DNA of 64,000 nucleotides from Pilatotrama ljubarskyi (Eukaryota; Basidiomycota; Agaricomycetes; Polyporales; Polyporaceae): positions 559,251 to 623,250 of the forward strand of contig MU277674.1 of NCBI GenBank assembly GCA_022385805.1. The letters run 5' to 3'. Positions 11,549-22,901 of the stretch are shown piece after piece (within the stretch, counting starts at the first letter, position 1; each line of letters starts with the position of its first letter). The position numbers were made by a program, and so were the translations under genes. Under the pieces are notes generated by a model. It saw only the letters and a program-made list of their open reading frames with translations. It did no database searches and was not told the DNA's origin.

Positions 11549-13500
11549 GGTGGGCAGGTGGAGATGGTGGTTGAGACGCAAGGACGTGAGGCAGGGCGGC
11601 GCAGGCGCAGCACTCTGGCCAAGTCACCCCGCACGCTCCCGCACCGCGCCTGGGCGCGCAGCCTTGCCGTATATGGTAACCCACAGCCACCCGGCACCGC
11701 CAAACCAAAGCAGCCCAAACGCGCGGCCAAACTTTCTCAGGCCTCCTTGTCCTCAACCACCACCATCTCCTCCCATCGATAAGACTCTCCCTCCTCACCT
11801 CCGCCTTTCGCTGTAAATACCTTTCTCGTCTCTAGACCAGTTCTCTCCCTCGTCTTAGGTGTCATGCGTACATCGTTCCGTGTCTACCTATCGGACCTGA
11901 GCGCCGTGCTCGGGGGCGCTGACACGTCGTGACGTGGCAGGCGCGACCGCCGTTCGGATTATCAACGATTGCTAATCATCGAGCAACAGTCTTCGCACTT
12001 CTCGTCTCACCGAGCGCAAAAAGCTGCATCGGTGCAGCGTCTTGCCATCCGACGAAGATCCGGGTGCTTTGGGTGATGCCGGGGCTTCGCTCTGCACCAT
12101 TCTACGAGGGGACCAGTTGGAACAGGGTGCGTGTTTAGCGCTCGCGTTATCACGCGAAATCTTGCTAAAAGGTGTTGCAGTGCGGTCGCTCCAGCACCGT
12201 TATATGACGGACCTGGATGCGGGTGCTCTGCGCGGCATTGGCGGCGGACAAGGTACTCTGTCTCCGTCCATCCTGCCAAGCTGATCCGCGTTATGGTGAT
12301 TGGCACTCACGGGTTCCCAGATACGCTGGTTCGCTGAGAGCATCCGAGTCCGTGACTATCTCTCGCGACTCTATCCATCGGTTAAGGCTCGAAGGAAGTC
12401 TTCGGGTGTGATCGCTCTCCTAGGCGATCATTTTTCTCGCGGATCCCAGGACTCGTAGATGTGCCATCCTCTGCGCGGGTCATACAGGCTGTTCATGCTG
12501 GCAATTACCCGGTCTTTTTGCAGGGCCGCGCACGCGATTGTGAGATGGTGAGTTCTTCGACCTCACTCTTGGCGTCTGACCGTATCATTGCCCCCACCAA
12601 GCAGCAGTGAGGTCGGACCTCGCCTTCCCTGTGCAAAGTTCGACCATGCAACCTTCGGTGTCTTTCTTGGCTAGTGCGCCGCCCCCTCTGTGCTGTGCCT
12701 TCATGATTCACCAGCCGGTGCTCTACTGGCATCTACACTGCCGATCCAGAACTGTGCTACACTGAGTGTCTGGCTCGTCTTCGCTCGGTCAAAACACTAT
12801 CGTATGCTTCGGTTCTTGGCTCTAGGGTCTACCGCTCTTTCAGGGTTGAACTCCCCCATCCTACGATCATGAGCTGGCAGGCGTATCGTCCGACGTCAGC
12901 CACCTATGCGACGATCGCATGCCATACCCACCGTCGCTCCCGTCCACGACGTGGTCCATTCTAGCGTCCGGTCTGCAACGAGTTCATCGGTCAGCCTCTA
13001 CTGGTTCCGTTCCACCTGTCGTCCCTTTGTGCGGTGCTCATCATCCTATCGTATCTCGTCCTGTATGGAGAGTCGCCGTGCCCTGTGTCCTGTATGCAGT
13101 AGTTGTATCTGACATATGTTTCCACCGCCAATATAAAATCAGTTGTATCATCTCACCCCTCGGAGTACGCCTGCTGTGTGAGCTGCTCGCCTGCGTCCAT
13201 CTTTGCACATCTTCCGCGTCGCAGGGAACGTGAGACACGAGGTAATTTGTTCAGATGTTGTGAGCATCCAGCAGCATTCACTAGTACCAAGGCCTTCGCT
13301 GTCTGCATGCATGGCGAAGCCACTGTCCTGTCCAGCGACGGCAGCCTGCGAGCGTTTCGCCACAGCAGTTTGACTCTCCGACTCTATCCACATCATTAGG
13401 GTTCCTCTGCCTTGTTGTCTACTCCCACACGCTGCACGTCCTCATAGACCTCTGCCCTCCCCTACTATCTCCCTTTCGTTCGTTCCAGGCATCATCAAAG
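11549..13500. other. divergent intergenic region, carrier / FUN30
   Basis: A 1.95-kb spacer between two genes transcribed away from each other. The plus strand becomes pyrimidine-rich from about 12,580 towards the FUN30 start, as is common in fungal promoters and 5' leaders. No coding exon, tRNA or snRNA could be recognised. Confidence 0.5.
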
Positions 13501-16500
13501 ATGTCTTTAGGACCCGATGCAGCAGCCTCGAGAGTCAGTGAAAATCGCATTTTTGGTTGATTTGTGGATCGTTGTCTGACTTAGCCACATAACTTGCACC
13601 GCGACTCTGCAGAGGGCTGCATTGGAACAGCTCAAGTTCAAGAAGACTCAGAAACTCCAGAACGTGTCCTCTAGCCATTCAGTATCTCCCGTGCCCTCGT
13701 CATGGACGAACGGTGATGCCGCGGTGGTTGCGCCGCCTACGCAGTCGCGGGACGCAACAGCCACATCGCGCTACTTTCCCGTACCGCCATCGTCCTCCGG
13801 CACTGTCCTTGTGCCAAGTTCGAGCCCTGCACGTCCCGATCCCTCTAGTACGCCCGTCAACTCGAACAGCGCATGGAACCTGTTCGACGACGAAGTACCG
13901 GGCCTCACGCGTTCGGAGCCCCAAGCCCGGCCTCCGTCGTACTCGCTCGACCCTCTCATGGTGCCGAGCGGCTTCCGTCCGCCTCCAGGTGTGTCGAACG
14001 CGTCTTCTACGCGTTCGTCGTCGGTAAATAGCAGGAAAATATCGGAGACGGAGGATGCGGAGGAAGGGGACAGACCTCGTAAGCGTTTGAATATGGGACC
14101 CACCACTTCGCGAGACCAGATCGACTTCCTCCCTCCGAGCTCGCCGGACGTCCGGAAACCTGGCCAACGCCTCCCCGGACCTGACACGTCATTCTCCTCC
14201 TTATCGTCCGACGACTCCTTGCCAGAGTTCAAGGGCCTCAGCAATGGGACGGCGAACCTCAGGATCGTCCGTGACCAGCAGCGCTTGCCGGAGCAGAAAT
14301 CTTCATCGTCGTCCTCCACGCAAACTTCCGTCGACGAGGGCGGTTGGACGCGTTTCCGCCTTACTCACATCGAGCTCGACACCGAGGTCGTTCGTGCGGC
14401 GTGGACCGAGGCCGCGGGAGACATCCCGAAGGCATCCGCTCTGCTCACCGATCCAACATGGAAGCCGAAGCCGAAAACGCCTCCGCCCAGAAATCCTGAC
14501 CCGACCTCTGAGACAGGTCGCGTGAAGGAGATCGTTGAAGCTTCAAAGGCACAGAGGCTGGCTGCGAAGGAGAAGGGCAAGAAGTCGATGATCTACAAGA
14601 ACCGTGTTATCGACGGGAAGCCCACTAGTGGTGCTGGTCCCTCGACCCCACCTCCTGCACCCAAGTCCACCCCTACAGTCATAGATACGCCCATGAGCCC
14701 TGAAGTGGTCAAGCCCCGGGCGAAGCGACTCAAGCGGAAGGTTGTGGACTCGGATTCCGAGCCCGAGTACGCCGAGAGCGAGGAGGAAACCCTTCCTCAA
14801 GCATCACGCGGTGGCATCTCAGATGAACAACGCGCACTCGACTATTTCAATGAGACATCGGCTGAAGGCTTGCAGGAGTTGACTGGTGAGTCTGCCCACT
14901 TTGTCATATACATGTACTCTGACGATTCCGCGTAGGATGCACTCCTGAGCAAGCGCAGAAGATCATCGAGCTCCGACCGTTCACGTCCGTCGAAGATTTG
15001 AACACGAAGCTGGGGCAAGGGAAGAAGAAAGCCGGTCCAGCTGGCATCAGCCCGCGTATGTTTGAGGACAGTGCCGCCATCTTCGAGGGCTACGGCAAAG
15101 TCGACAGCATCCTCGAGGACTGCGAAGGTATCGGCGCGGAAATCCGGAGGGAGATCGCCAGCTGGACGAAAGCGAAGTCCAAGGGCAAGGAGCGCGATGT
15201 AGCCACGACCTCCCGCGATTCATCCGTCTCCGGGGACGATGGCGCGCTTAGCCTCACCCGTCTCGAGCTGCCAGCGCACAAACCGAAGTACTTCTTGACC
15301 TCGCAGCCGTCGCTGCTCAAGCCCGGCGTCAGTTTGAAGGAGTACCAAATGATTGGTGTCAACTGGCTAAGCCTCCTGTATCAGAAGGGGCTCAGTTGTA
15401 TCCTTGCAGACGAGATGGGTGAGTGGATGTATGCCTGTATAGGCGCCAGAGTAGTGTTGACAGTCGATGTCAGGATTGGGAAAGACGGTGCAAGTCATCA
15501 GCTTTTTCGCCCACTTGAAGGAGCGGGGTCGTGAAGGTCCTCACCTCATCGTCGTTCCGTGAGTCGCTTCATTGAGTGGCTATATGTGCAACGTTGACGT
15601 GCAACTAGATCGTCCACCTTGGAAAACTGGTGTCGCGAGTTCCAAAAATTCGCTGGGGATAACATCAACGTCGAGACGTACTACGCAGACAAGAATGACC
15701 GTCCAAAGCTTCGTGAGATGCTCAACAACTCGATGGGATCGAAGAAACCGGGTGGCTGGAACGTCCTTATCACCACTTACAACCTCGCGCAAGGTGACGA
15801 CCACGACCGAAAGTTCTTCCGAAGGATTGAATGGGATGTAAGTGTACCATTCCACGCTGTCTTAGAGCTGTACTTATGAACATACACGCGCAGACTTGCG
15901 TCTACGATGAAGGTCATGTCTTGAAGAACTTCCAGTCGCAGCGCTACCAGGCGCTCCTGAAGTACAAAGCGCGCTGGCGCTTGCTCCTGACGGGCACGCC
16001 ATTGCAGAACAACCTGCAGGAGCTGGTGGTGCGTGATCTTGCACCAGATTGCTGAAGGAGCTTGTGTCTGAGTGACGCGCATAGTCGTTGATGAACTTCA
16101 TTCTGCCTGACCAATTCGCTGAGGACCTCGACTCTCTGCGAGCGGTGTTCAAGACGAAGGGCGACTCAAAGGTCACCCTGCTGGCCCAGCAGCGCGTGTC
16201 GAGAGCAAAAAAGATGATGACGCCTTTCGTTCTGCGGCGGCGCAAGGATCAGGTAAGATATTTTCTCGCGCAGGACGAGTGCAGTGCCCTTATCGCCGTG
16301 CGCCAGGTACTACAAGATCTTCCGAAGAAGACGGAACGCATCGAGTGGTGTGATATGACGCCGCTTCAGAAGTCGATCTACAACGAGGCCCTCCAACGTT
16401 CTCGCAAGACCATCTTCGACCTTGAAAAGAACGGCGCGGAGACACCCGAGACGACAGCCAGCAACGGTCGTGGGAAAGTGATCAAGAAGAAGACTCGCGC

Positions 16501-17533
16501 CAATGCACGGACAAAGGACAAGATGTACCTCGAGAACAGCTCCAATGTACTCATGGATCTCCGGAAAGCGGCTTCACACCCCATGCTCTTCCGGAGACGC
16601 TTCGACGACAGCACGTTGAGCTCGATCGCCAAGCTGCTGTTGAAAGAGCCCGATTTCAAAAGGCGCGGAGCTGTCTTCGAGATCGTCAAGGAAGACATGG
16701 AAGTCATGACTGACGCCGAGCTGCAAGTGTTTTGTGCCACGTACAAGGTATGTATCCACCTGGCTCGCTCCTAGGCCTGATTACTCATGCGCATTACAGT
16801 CCTTGAGGAGATTCGTTCAAGACGAGGACTGTTACATGCAGGCCGGCAAAGTCAAAGCTCTGCTCAAGCTTCTCGACCAGTATATGGCAGAGGGTCGGCG
16901 GATTTTGATCTTCTCCCAGGTTCGCGCTTGTCTTGCTTCCGCTAGCGGAAGGATGCTGACTACCTGTCCGGTGCAGTTCACGCAGATCCTGGACATCATC
17001 CAGAAGGTCCTCGACATCAAGAAGATCAAGTACCTGGTTCTGACCGGATCTACACCTGTCGACGTCCGTCAGACACTGGTGGACGAGTTCACGGAGGACG
17101 AAAGCATCCCAGTCTTCCTGCTTTCCACCAAGGCAGGAGGGATGGGCATCAACCTGACAGCGGCGAGTGTCGTCATCATGTACGTGTCCTTCTAGGTAGC
17201 GCGGGCCTAGGACTCTATTACTCACCATGCCTCAGGTTCGATCAAGACTTCAACCCGCACAACGACAAGCAAGCTCAAGACCGTGCCTACCGCATTGGTC
17301 AAAAGCGCGACGTCGACGTGATCAAGCTCATCACCAAGGGCTCTATAGAAGAAGACATGCTAGCTTTGGGGATGACCAAACTAGCCCTAGACGAGGCAGT
17401 CGCGGGCGAGGAAGCGGAGAAGCAGGTCGAGACCGAGATGAAGGTGTCGTTGATGAACGCGGTGCGCCGCAAGCTGGTGACGGACGAGGACGTCGAGATG
17501 AAGAACGAGACAGCACCCACCAAGGAGAACTAG
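13501..17533 (+). CDS. FUN30: Fun30/SMARCAD1-type SWI/SNF chromatin remodeller
   Basis: ATP-dependent nucleosome remodeller of the Fun30/Fft/SMARCAD1 branch, linked in other eukaryotes to heterochromatin maintenance and long-range DNA-end resection. Eleven exons splice to 1155 codons. The first ([11 protein letters not shown]) is 33 nt, followed by a disordered N-terminus. A CUE-like ubiquitin-binding helix block lies at about residues 250-290 ([18 protein letters not shown]), then a helix-hairpin-helix-like region ([16 protein letters not shown]). The Snf2 ATPase has [11 protein letters not shown] (about residue 595), the DEGH box ([10 protein letters not shown]), [10 protein letters not shown], and in lobe 2 [24 protein letters not shown] and DRAYRIGQ. 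The DEGH form is typical of this subfamily. An intron splits the Walker A codon region. Stop TAG at 17531. The ATPase appears intact. Confidence 0.96.
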
Positions 17534-18000
17534 AGTTTCGGGTCCCGATGGAGTACACTATACCCGCGCTCCAACAGCAGTGGTAATTTTCGCATAGCTA
17601 TCCTCTGTATCTATCGCATGTATTGTAGCGTTGTCTTGGATCTCTTGCTATCGATTGCGCTGCGCTTATAGCCAGTAGACTTGAGCCTTTGCAGACGCGG
17701 GTTTCCCATTCGTCCTGAATCGAATCGGATATGAAAAGGCGACCGAGATTGCAGGCAAACTTCACCATCTCAACGACGTACGCGCCTGCATCAAGAGCAG
17801 TCGTCCTCATGGTACGCTAAGGCCATTCGTTGGCCCAAAGATTGGACGTGCTGTAGACAAGACGCTTCCACGGGTGCACGACAACAGCCTTGGGTGATAC
17901 TAAAAGGACAGGCTATACTGTATTCTACTGACCACTGAACGCATTCGATAGTATTGAAGGCAGCCCTTCGACGCGGACCACCCGGGAGATGAAAGAGGGT
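17534..18000. other. convergent 3' intergenic spacer
   Basis: A 467-bp spacer between the ends of FUN30 (+) and the MFS gene (-). It should contain both 3' UTRs. No gene or conserved structure seen. Confidence 0.6.
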
Positions 18001-20182
18001 TTAAGGCGTAGCAAACCGAGACGTGGCGCGCAACCTCGCGCCAATCTTGTAGAAGATGAATCTGAAGACTGAGGTCAGCATGAAGCACTCACGCCTGCAC
18101 CACGAAGAGCATTGCTACTCACGGGAGAGGAGCCATGAGCGTAGTCAGCCCAGCCAAGAGCGCGGTTGCCCCAACCGTGCCCAGGCGGTGGTACATCGCG
18201 CCCGCAAAGAGCGGGAATACCGCTGCGAACGTAGAGCGCATCGCGCTGTTGGCTGCCATCGCGGAAGCAGCGATTGGCCTGTACGCGGTGACGAGGTATG
18301 TGAACACGCCTGCGTAGATGTAGTACATCCCCGTGCCGAAGAGGCCGGAACCGATGATGGGCCCGATCCAGTGGACGTGCTTGTACGTCGTGAAGGCCAT
18401 GATGTAGAGGCCTGCCAACGGAGATGATTAGTATCGGTGAGCGGTGTAGGCGGTAGCGGGAGGGGAAGAGAGCGTACCAGCTGGAGCGATGATGCCGCCG
18501 AACTGGGCGATGACAAGGCGCACCTCGGGCGGCGGCTGTCCTTTGTACTTGGCAGCTTCGCGGCGGAAGTGTCTGCATTCGGATTGGTCGGAACGAGCAC
18601 GAACGCGGATATAAGGCGGACCCACTGATTCCACCACGGTTGGGTGCAGAGAGCCACCGCCATACCGACACCAAGGCCGAGGAACGTGAGGCCGGTCATC
18701 TCGGGGCTGAAGCCATGCACGCCCTGAAAGATGATTGGGAACGCCTGGAAAGCCAAATACAAAATCCCGAGCAGTAACGCGGACCTAACGAATCAGAGGA
18801 ATGTCTCGACTAAGACATGGATGGAGTAGTTCCTACCATATATCCAGAGCGAGGGCCATGCGGTCAAAGAAGAGAAGCTCTGGACAGATGTTGAGCGCTA
18901 GTGAGAACTCCGAGGCGGGTGGTGACTCACTGAAGGGTGTGCTGCAGCTGAACAGGATCATGCGTGCCAGGTCGTAGTCTTGATGGTCGAGCGGTGCATA
19001 GTAGCGATCGTCTCCCGTTGTCTCTCGCAGCCTGGTAGGCTGATTAGTGCCTGCCTGAGCGTGCGAAGATCGGCTTAAAGACAAACCTTCTAGCCTTGCG
19101 CTTGAGGATAACTGGGACGTACGTCTCCGGAACGCACTGGATAGAACCGAGTTGAGACACTTGTGACGACCCACGACAGACTTGGACGTACGGTGATCAA
19201 TAGCACGACCTGCACGAATTGCCAGATAAGGAGCACGCGGTAACACCATCTCCAGTCCGTATTCTGTTTTACTGATTAGTCCTTCTCTCAACCATTACGT
19301 GGATGCATACGGACCTGTACTATGAAGCTAAGTGCAACGTCAGCACATCCTGAGCCGATTCGTTTGTAAAACGCTATGCTTACCCTGCAACGACGGGACC
19401 GATGACCGGGCCAAGGAAGGGAGACGCGGTGTACACGGCCATGGGTCTGAGCTTTCCTGTAAGCATCCATGGACCAGTCATTACTTAGAAGGGAAGGCAT
19501 ACTCACGTCGCAACATGCTGATTGTCGAAGAGGTCGCTCACGCTCCCTCCGGCCACACTGAGGAAGGCAGCGCCGCACAACCCGGTCACAAACCGAAAGA
19601 CGAGGTATACAGCTGCAAGGAACGGATCAACAACGGATGGGTCACATGGGGAGAGTGAGCCACGCACCTATATGTGGCGGGAAGGCCGTCGGCCATGTGA
19701 AAGCGAAAAAGAGGACGTAGGAGACGCGGTAGATGATATTCCGCCCGTAGAGCTCCGAGAGGGGTCCGACGAACAAAGGCCCGATTCCCAGCCCGAGCAC
19801 GTACAGGCTCAGGCTGAGGATGGTCACCTCGTGCGAGGTATGGAGGTCGTGTTCAAGGCCCGTCTCCGTGAACGCGGCCTGAACGCAACCACTATCAACA
19901 CCGGGGAAATGCCTAGGTAGGACAAAAGAGACGTACCACCGAGCTGTCGAAGGTGACACAGAGCGTAGACGTGCAGATTGCAAAAACAGCGAGCCACTTG
20001 TGCCACATGCTCAAGCACTTCGGGTCGTCCTCCGGCTCGAGCTTGACCAGATACGGATCCTCCGTTGGCCCCGCTCTCTTCTCGAGGGTCTTCTCGTCGC
20101 CAGGAAGAACCGCCGCCTGAGCATTGTCTTTCTCGACATCTGCATCGGTGAGCGTTGTAGCTTCAGCTCTCTCGGAAGACAT
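18001..20182 (-). CDS. MFS transporter, DHA1 (drug:H+ antiporter-1) type
   Basis: Predicted 12-helix plasma-membrane exporter. The start MSSERAEATTLTDADVEK is followed by a hydrophilic N-terminus of about 60 residues with an acidic DPYLVKLEPEDDPK motif common before TM1 in this family. TM1 reads WLAVFAICTSTLCVTFDSSV. The MFS motif A is GPLSELYGRN after TM2. Later exons give FVTGLCGAAFLSVAGGSVSD, FLGPVIGPVVAG and DWRWCYRVLLIWQ. A conserved cytosolic segment follows (ETYVPVILKRKARRLR-TGDDRYYAPLD). The C-terminal half has PIIGSGLFGTGMYYI and the end FIFYKIGARLR, with TAA at 18001-18003. This resembles polyamine/drug transporters (Tpo1, Flr1-like), but the substrate is unknown. About ten introns; some central boundaries remain approximate. 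TATA-like TATAAG on the minus strand at 20300-20305. Confidence 0.9.
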
Positions 20183-21299
20183 GGCGGGATGGACGAGGGA
20201 ACGATTCGGACCTGGGGACCTTTAGTAATGGTACCGGTGCCGCGAGAGGGTCGATCGAGGCGTGCGCTAGTCAGAACACAGGGGTCGACGGGGCAGCCGC
20301 TTATACCAGCTCTTTAGGTGCTATATACTATACGTCCCTTGGACCCACATGCACGCCGAAGGGATGCGACGGCCACGGATGATGCATGATGGGTGGCGCG
20401 TACTGACTGGGAGGAAACCAGAGTGAAGGCCGAAGAGTCAGACATGAACCGAGGGCTTCCGCTCCAGATGATCGCAGCGGCAAAATGATTGCCCCATGAC
20501 TGTCCTGTTGTCGCTGTCAGAACACGTACGCGCGCTTACATTGTTCTAGCGCAATAACACTGCGGAATTGAGCTCGAGGCTTGCTCGCTGTGGACGCGGG
20601 GCGGAGCCTTCCGCTGCGTGTTCCAGGAAGGTTGGACTCCGCGTATCGTGCACAGCCCATGAATCGACCAGCACTTACAATGGTAGATAGTGGTAATAGT
20701 CTTCTTTCGTGATCAGCCGCACGACGTTGCCTTACCATCGTACGAGCAACGGACGAGCGTACTGTAACTGGTAGGCGAGCAACATATCTTAGGCGATACT
20801 CTTGAGCTTCTACTGGATCGTACACAGTTCCTCTTGACATTGGTCAGTTAGGCCTACAACGATAGACCCATCTGGACTTCACGTCGATGGGTGCAATGTG
20901 CATCTCGTCAATCATGCTCTATCTACATACGGTGCATCCCGATGAAATCAGCGCAATCATAGAGGAAAGGCTAAGACGCATTTGAACTCAAACGATTGGC
21001 TTACCCATTGTAACTTCGGACCGAGGCTGCACGGGGAGGCTGATCCTTGGCGGACGAACGAATGATTGCCTGCCTGCCATATCTCTTGCGAGGCGATTTC
21101 CGCAGCACGCGTAGCAGGGGAGTTGCATACCGTATGGTTCGTGTTGGGCTTGCTGACTGCGGGCTACGCCGCAGCGCGCAGTCGCGTGGCAAGACGGGAC
21201 TGAGTCAGATTGAGCGCTCCGATGGTTTTCAACTTCAAGATGACGCGCTGCGGCGGGAAGCACACTGAGTGGCGCTGGGTATCCGGTGAGAGTAGGGTA
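20183..21299. other. intergenic, no gene recognised
   Basis: 1.1 kb between the MFS start and the BET5 stop, both genes on the minus strand. Contains the presumed MFS promoter. Short open frames only, none with a domain or signal peptide. Confidence 0.55.
20300..20305 (-). promoter_or_regulatory. TATA-like element of the DHA1 transporter gene
   Basis: TATAAG on the minus strand 118 bp upstream of the start codon at 20182. Suggestive by position only. Confidence 0.35.
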
Positions 21300-22049
21300 T
21301 CATTGAAAGACAGTTAGGCCTCGGACGAGCCGGTCGGTGCTCATGCGGAAGTACTCGTTGTCAATGCCTCGCTCCCTCGAGTCCATCTCCACGAGCGGAT
21401 TGCGCACGACGTACTCCAGGAAAGGGCCCGAGTAGATCTGGCGCAGGACAAACCGGAGCGAGTCCGCGTTCGGGTCGCTGAGCATGACGAACTTGTACCC
21501 CGAGAGCGTCTCGTACAGGTGCAGCTTGTACGTCGACGTCTGGTAGTTGACGAACTGCTCGTCTCTGTGCACACATGCAAATGGAGCGGACGCGCGTGAG
21601 GGGGTTGACGTGGTACGCACTTGCCAGAGAGCTTCTTGATCATGTTCCGCAAAGACAACACCACCCCATACACCAACTTCGCCTCTTCGTCAAACGACAG
21701 ACTTGAAGTCTGCTGCGGGGGCTGCTGTGCGACGGGGCTAAATGTCTGCGTGGGGAGAGGGGTGCGCGGCCCATCATCGTTCACTGCTACCACAATGCCG
21801 GACGAGGAGGAGAGGGTGTTGCGATTGCTGTACGACGCGTCGCCGGGATTCGTGGAAGGGTACACCGGTGCGTAAACAGCGGGTAGCATTCCTCCCTCGA
21901 CCGCAGTCTTTGGCCGTATGGTACGGTGCCAGTCCTGATAGTATACGCAGGCGCAATGCCTGCGGAGGGCCCCGTCAGACTGCGACCGGTTGACACTGAC
22001 ACGCGCTCACGATCTTACCTATCGTATATATACAGGCTATAGATCGTCA
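21300..22049 (-). CDS. BET5: TRAPP complex subunit BET5 (TRAPPC1)
   Basis: Small longin-fold subunit of the TRAPP tethering/Rab-GEF complexes acting at ER-Golgi and Golgi membranes. The first exon encodes MTIYSLYIYDR (22049-22018), the invariant Bet5 N-terminus. Exon 2 starts at 21959 with HCACVYYQDWHRT and carries a Ser/Pro/Gln-rich insert, then FDEEAKLVYGVVLSLRNM. Exon 3 has DEQFVNYQTSTYKLHLYET, SGYKFVMLSDP and FLEYVVRNPLVE, ending VRGLTVFQ with TGA at 21300-21302. The core matches Bet5/TRAPPC1 throughout. The insert of about 50 residues between the first beta-strands and helix 1 is longer than in animals. Divergent from the MFS gene at 22902. Confidence 0.96.
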
Positions 22050-22901
22050 TTGGTATCCGAGAGGACGAGGAGACTGAGGGGCTGAGCTCAAGGCCAATAT
22101 GCAAATGAGGAGTGAGTGCGAACAGCTCAGCGCAACGGTCAGCTTCCGCCTCGAGTCTCGACCTGGTGGTTAGCGCTCGTATTACGCTTGAGCGTCTAAT
22201 GCCAAATACGGACGATGCGGTCCCGGAACTCCTGCCAAGTCTCGCGTCTCGCCACACACTACAGCTCAGATACGAATGCAGAGCTAGACACGGAAGCATG
22301 AGCAGCCACAATCGCCACACGGGACAGACACGGCGTAAGCGAGGTCGCAGGCAATGAGACAGCACCCGAGCGCCGACACACCCGGGACGGTCAGCACAGC
22401 CACTGCTGCATACCCGTTGCAGCCTTTTGCAGCTGTGCACTCTGGAGTGCACCCAGATGCAGGCAGAAACGCACCCGATGCCGCCAGTGGGTGACTCCCT
22501 GACGTACGACTCCCTTCGACACCTCTGCTTCGCTGTATGAAGCATGGGTGCTTTCACGAATTCGTATGGGAGCCTGAAATGTACACAGGTGCGCCATCTG
22601 ACAAGCGACGCCTGTGGTTTTCGTGGCTCGTTGTTACTGAGTCTCTTATACAGTTCATCACCTAATTTCTATGCGATGAGAACTGTAGTCCGGACAAGAA
22701 TTCTCTGCAGGACGAGGTAGATGCCGGGAATGTTAGCACGGGCGGCTACTGATCAGTACGGCAATGTCTCCCTGGGGGCTGTGCATACTGAACTCAAGGC
22801 ACCTGCGCACCCGAACGGCCCTCCTATATAATGCAAGGCACCAGCCTCACGATGATTGTGCGCAGTGCTCCTCCCCTCTTCCCACCATTCCCTGTCCCAT
22901 C
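22050..22901. other. divergent promoter region BET5 / DHA2 transporter
   Basis: 850 bp between start codons on opposite strands. A TATA box for the right-hand gene is visible. No coding exon was identified, although the minus strand is open across 22015-22557. Confidence 0.55.
22825..22832 (+). promoter_or_regulatory. TATA box of the DHA2-type transporter
   Basis: TATATAAT 70 bp upstream of the start codon at 22902, a normal distance for fungal pol II promoters. Confidence 0.55.

Noticed and set aside
13700..14319. Long minus-strand frames opposite the FUN30 N-terminus
   Set aside because: Antisense shadows of a Ser/Arg/Pro-rich coding exon.
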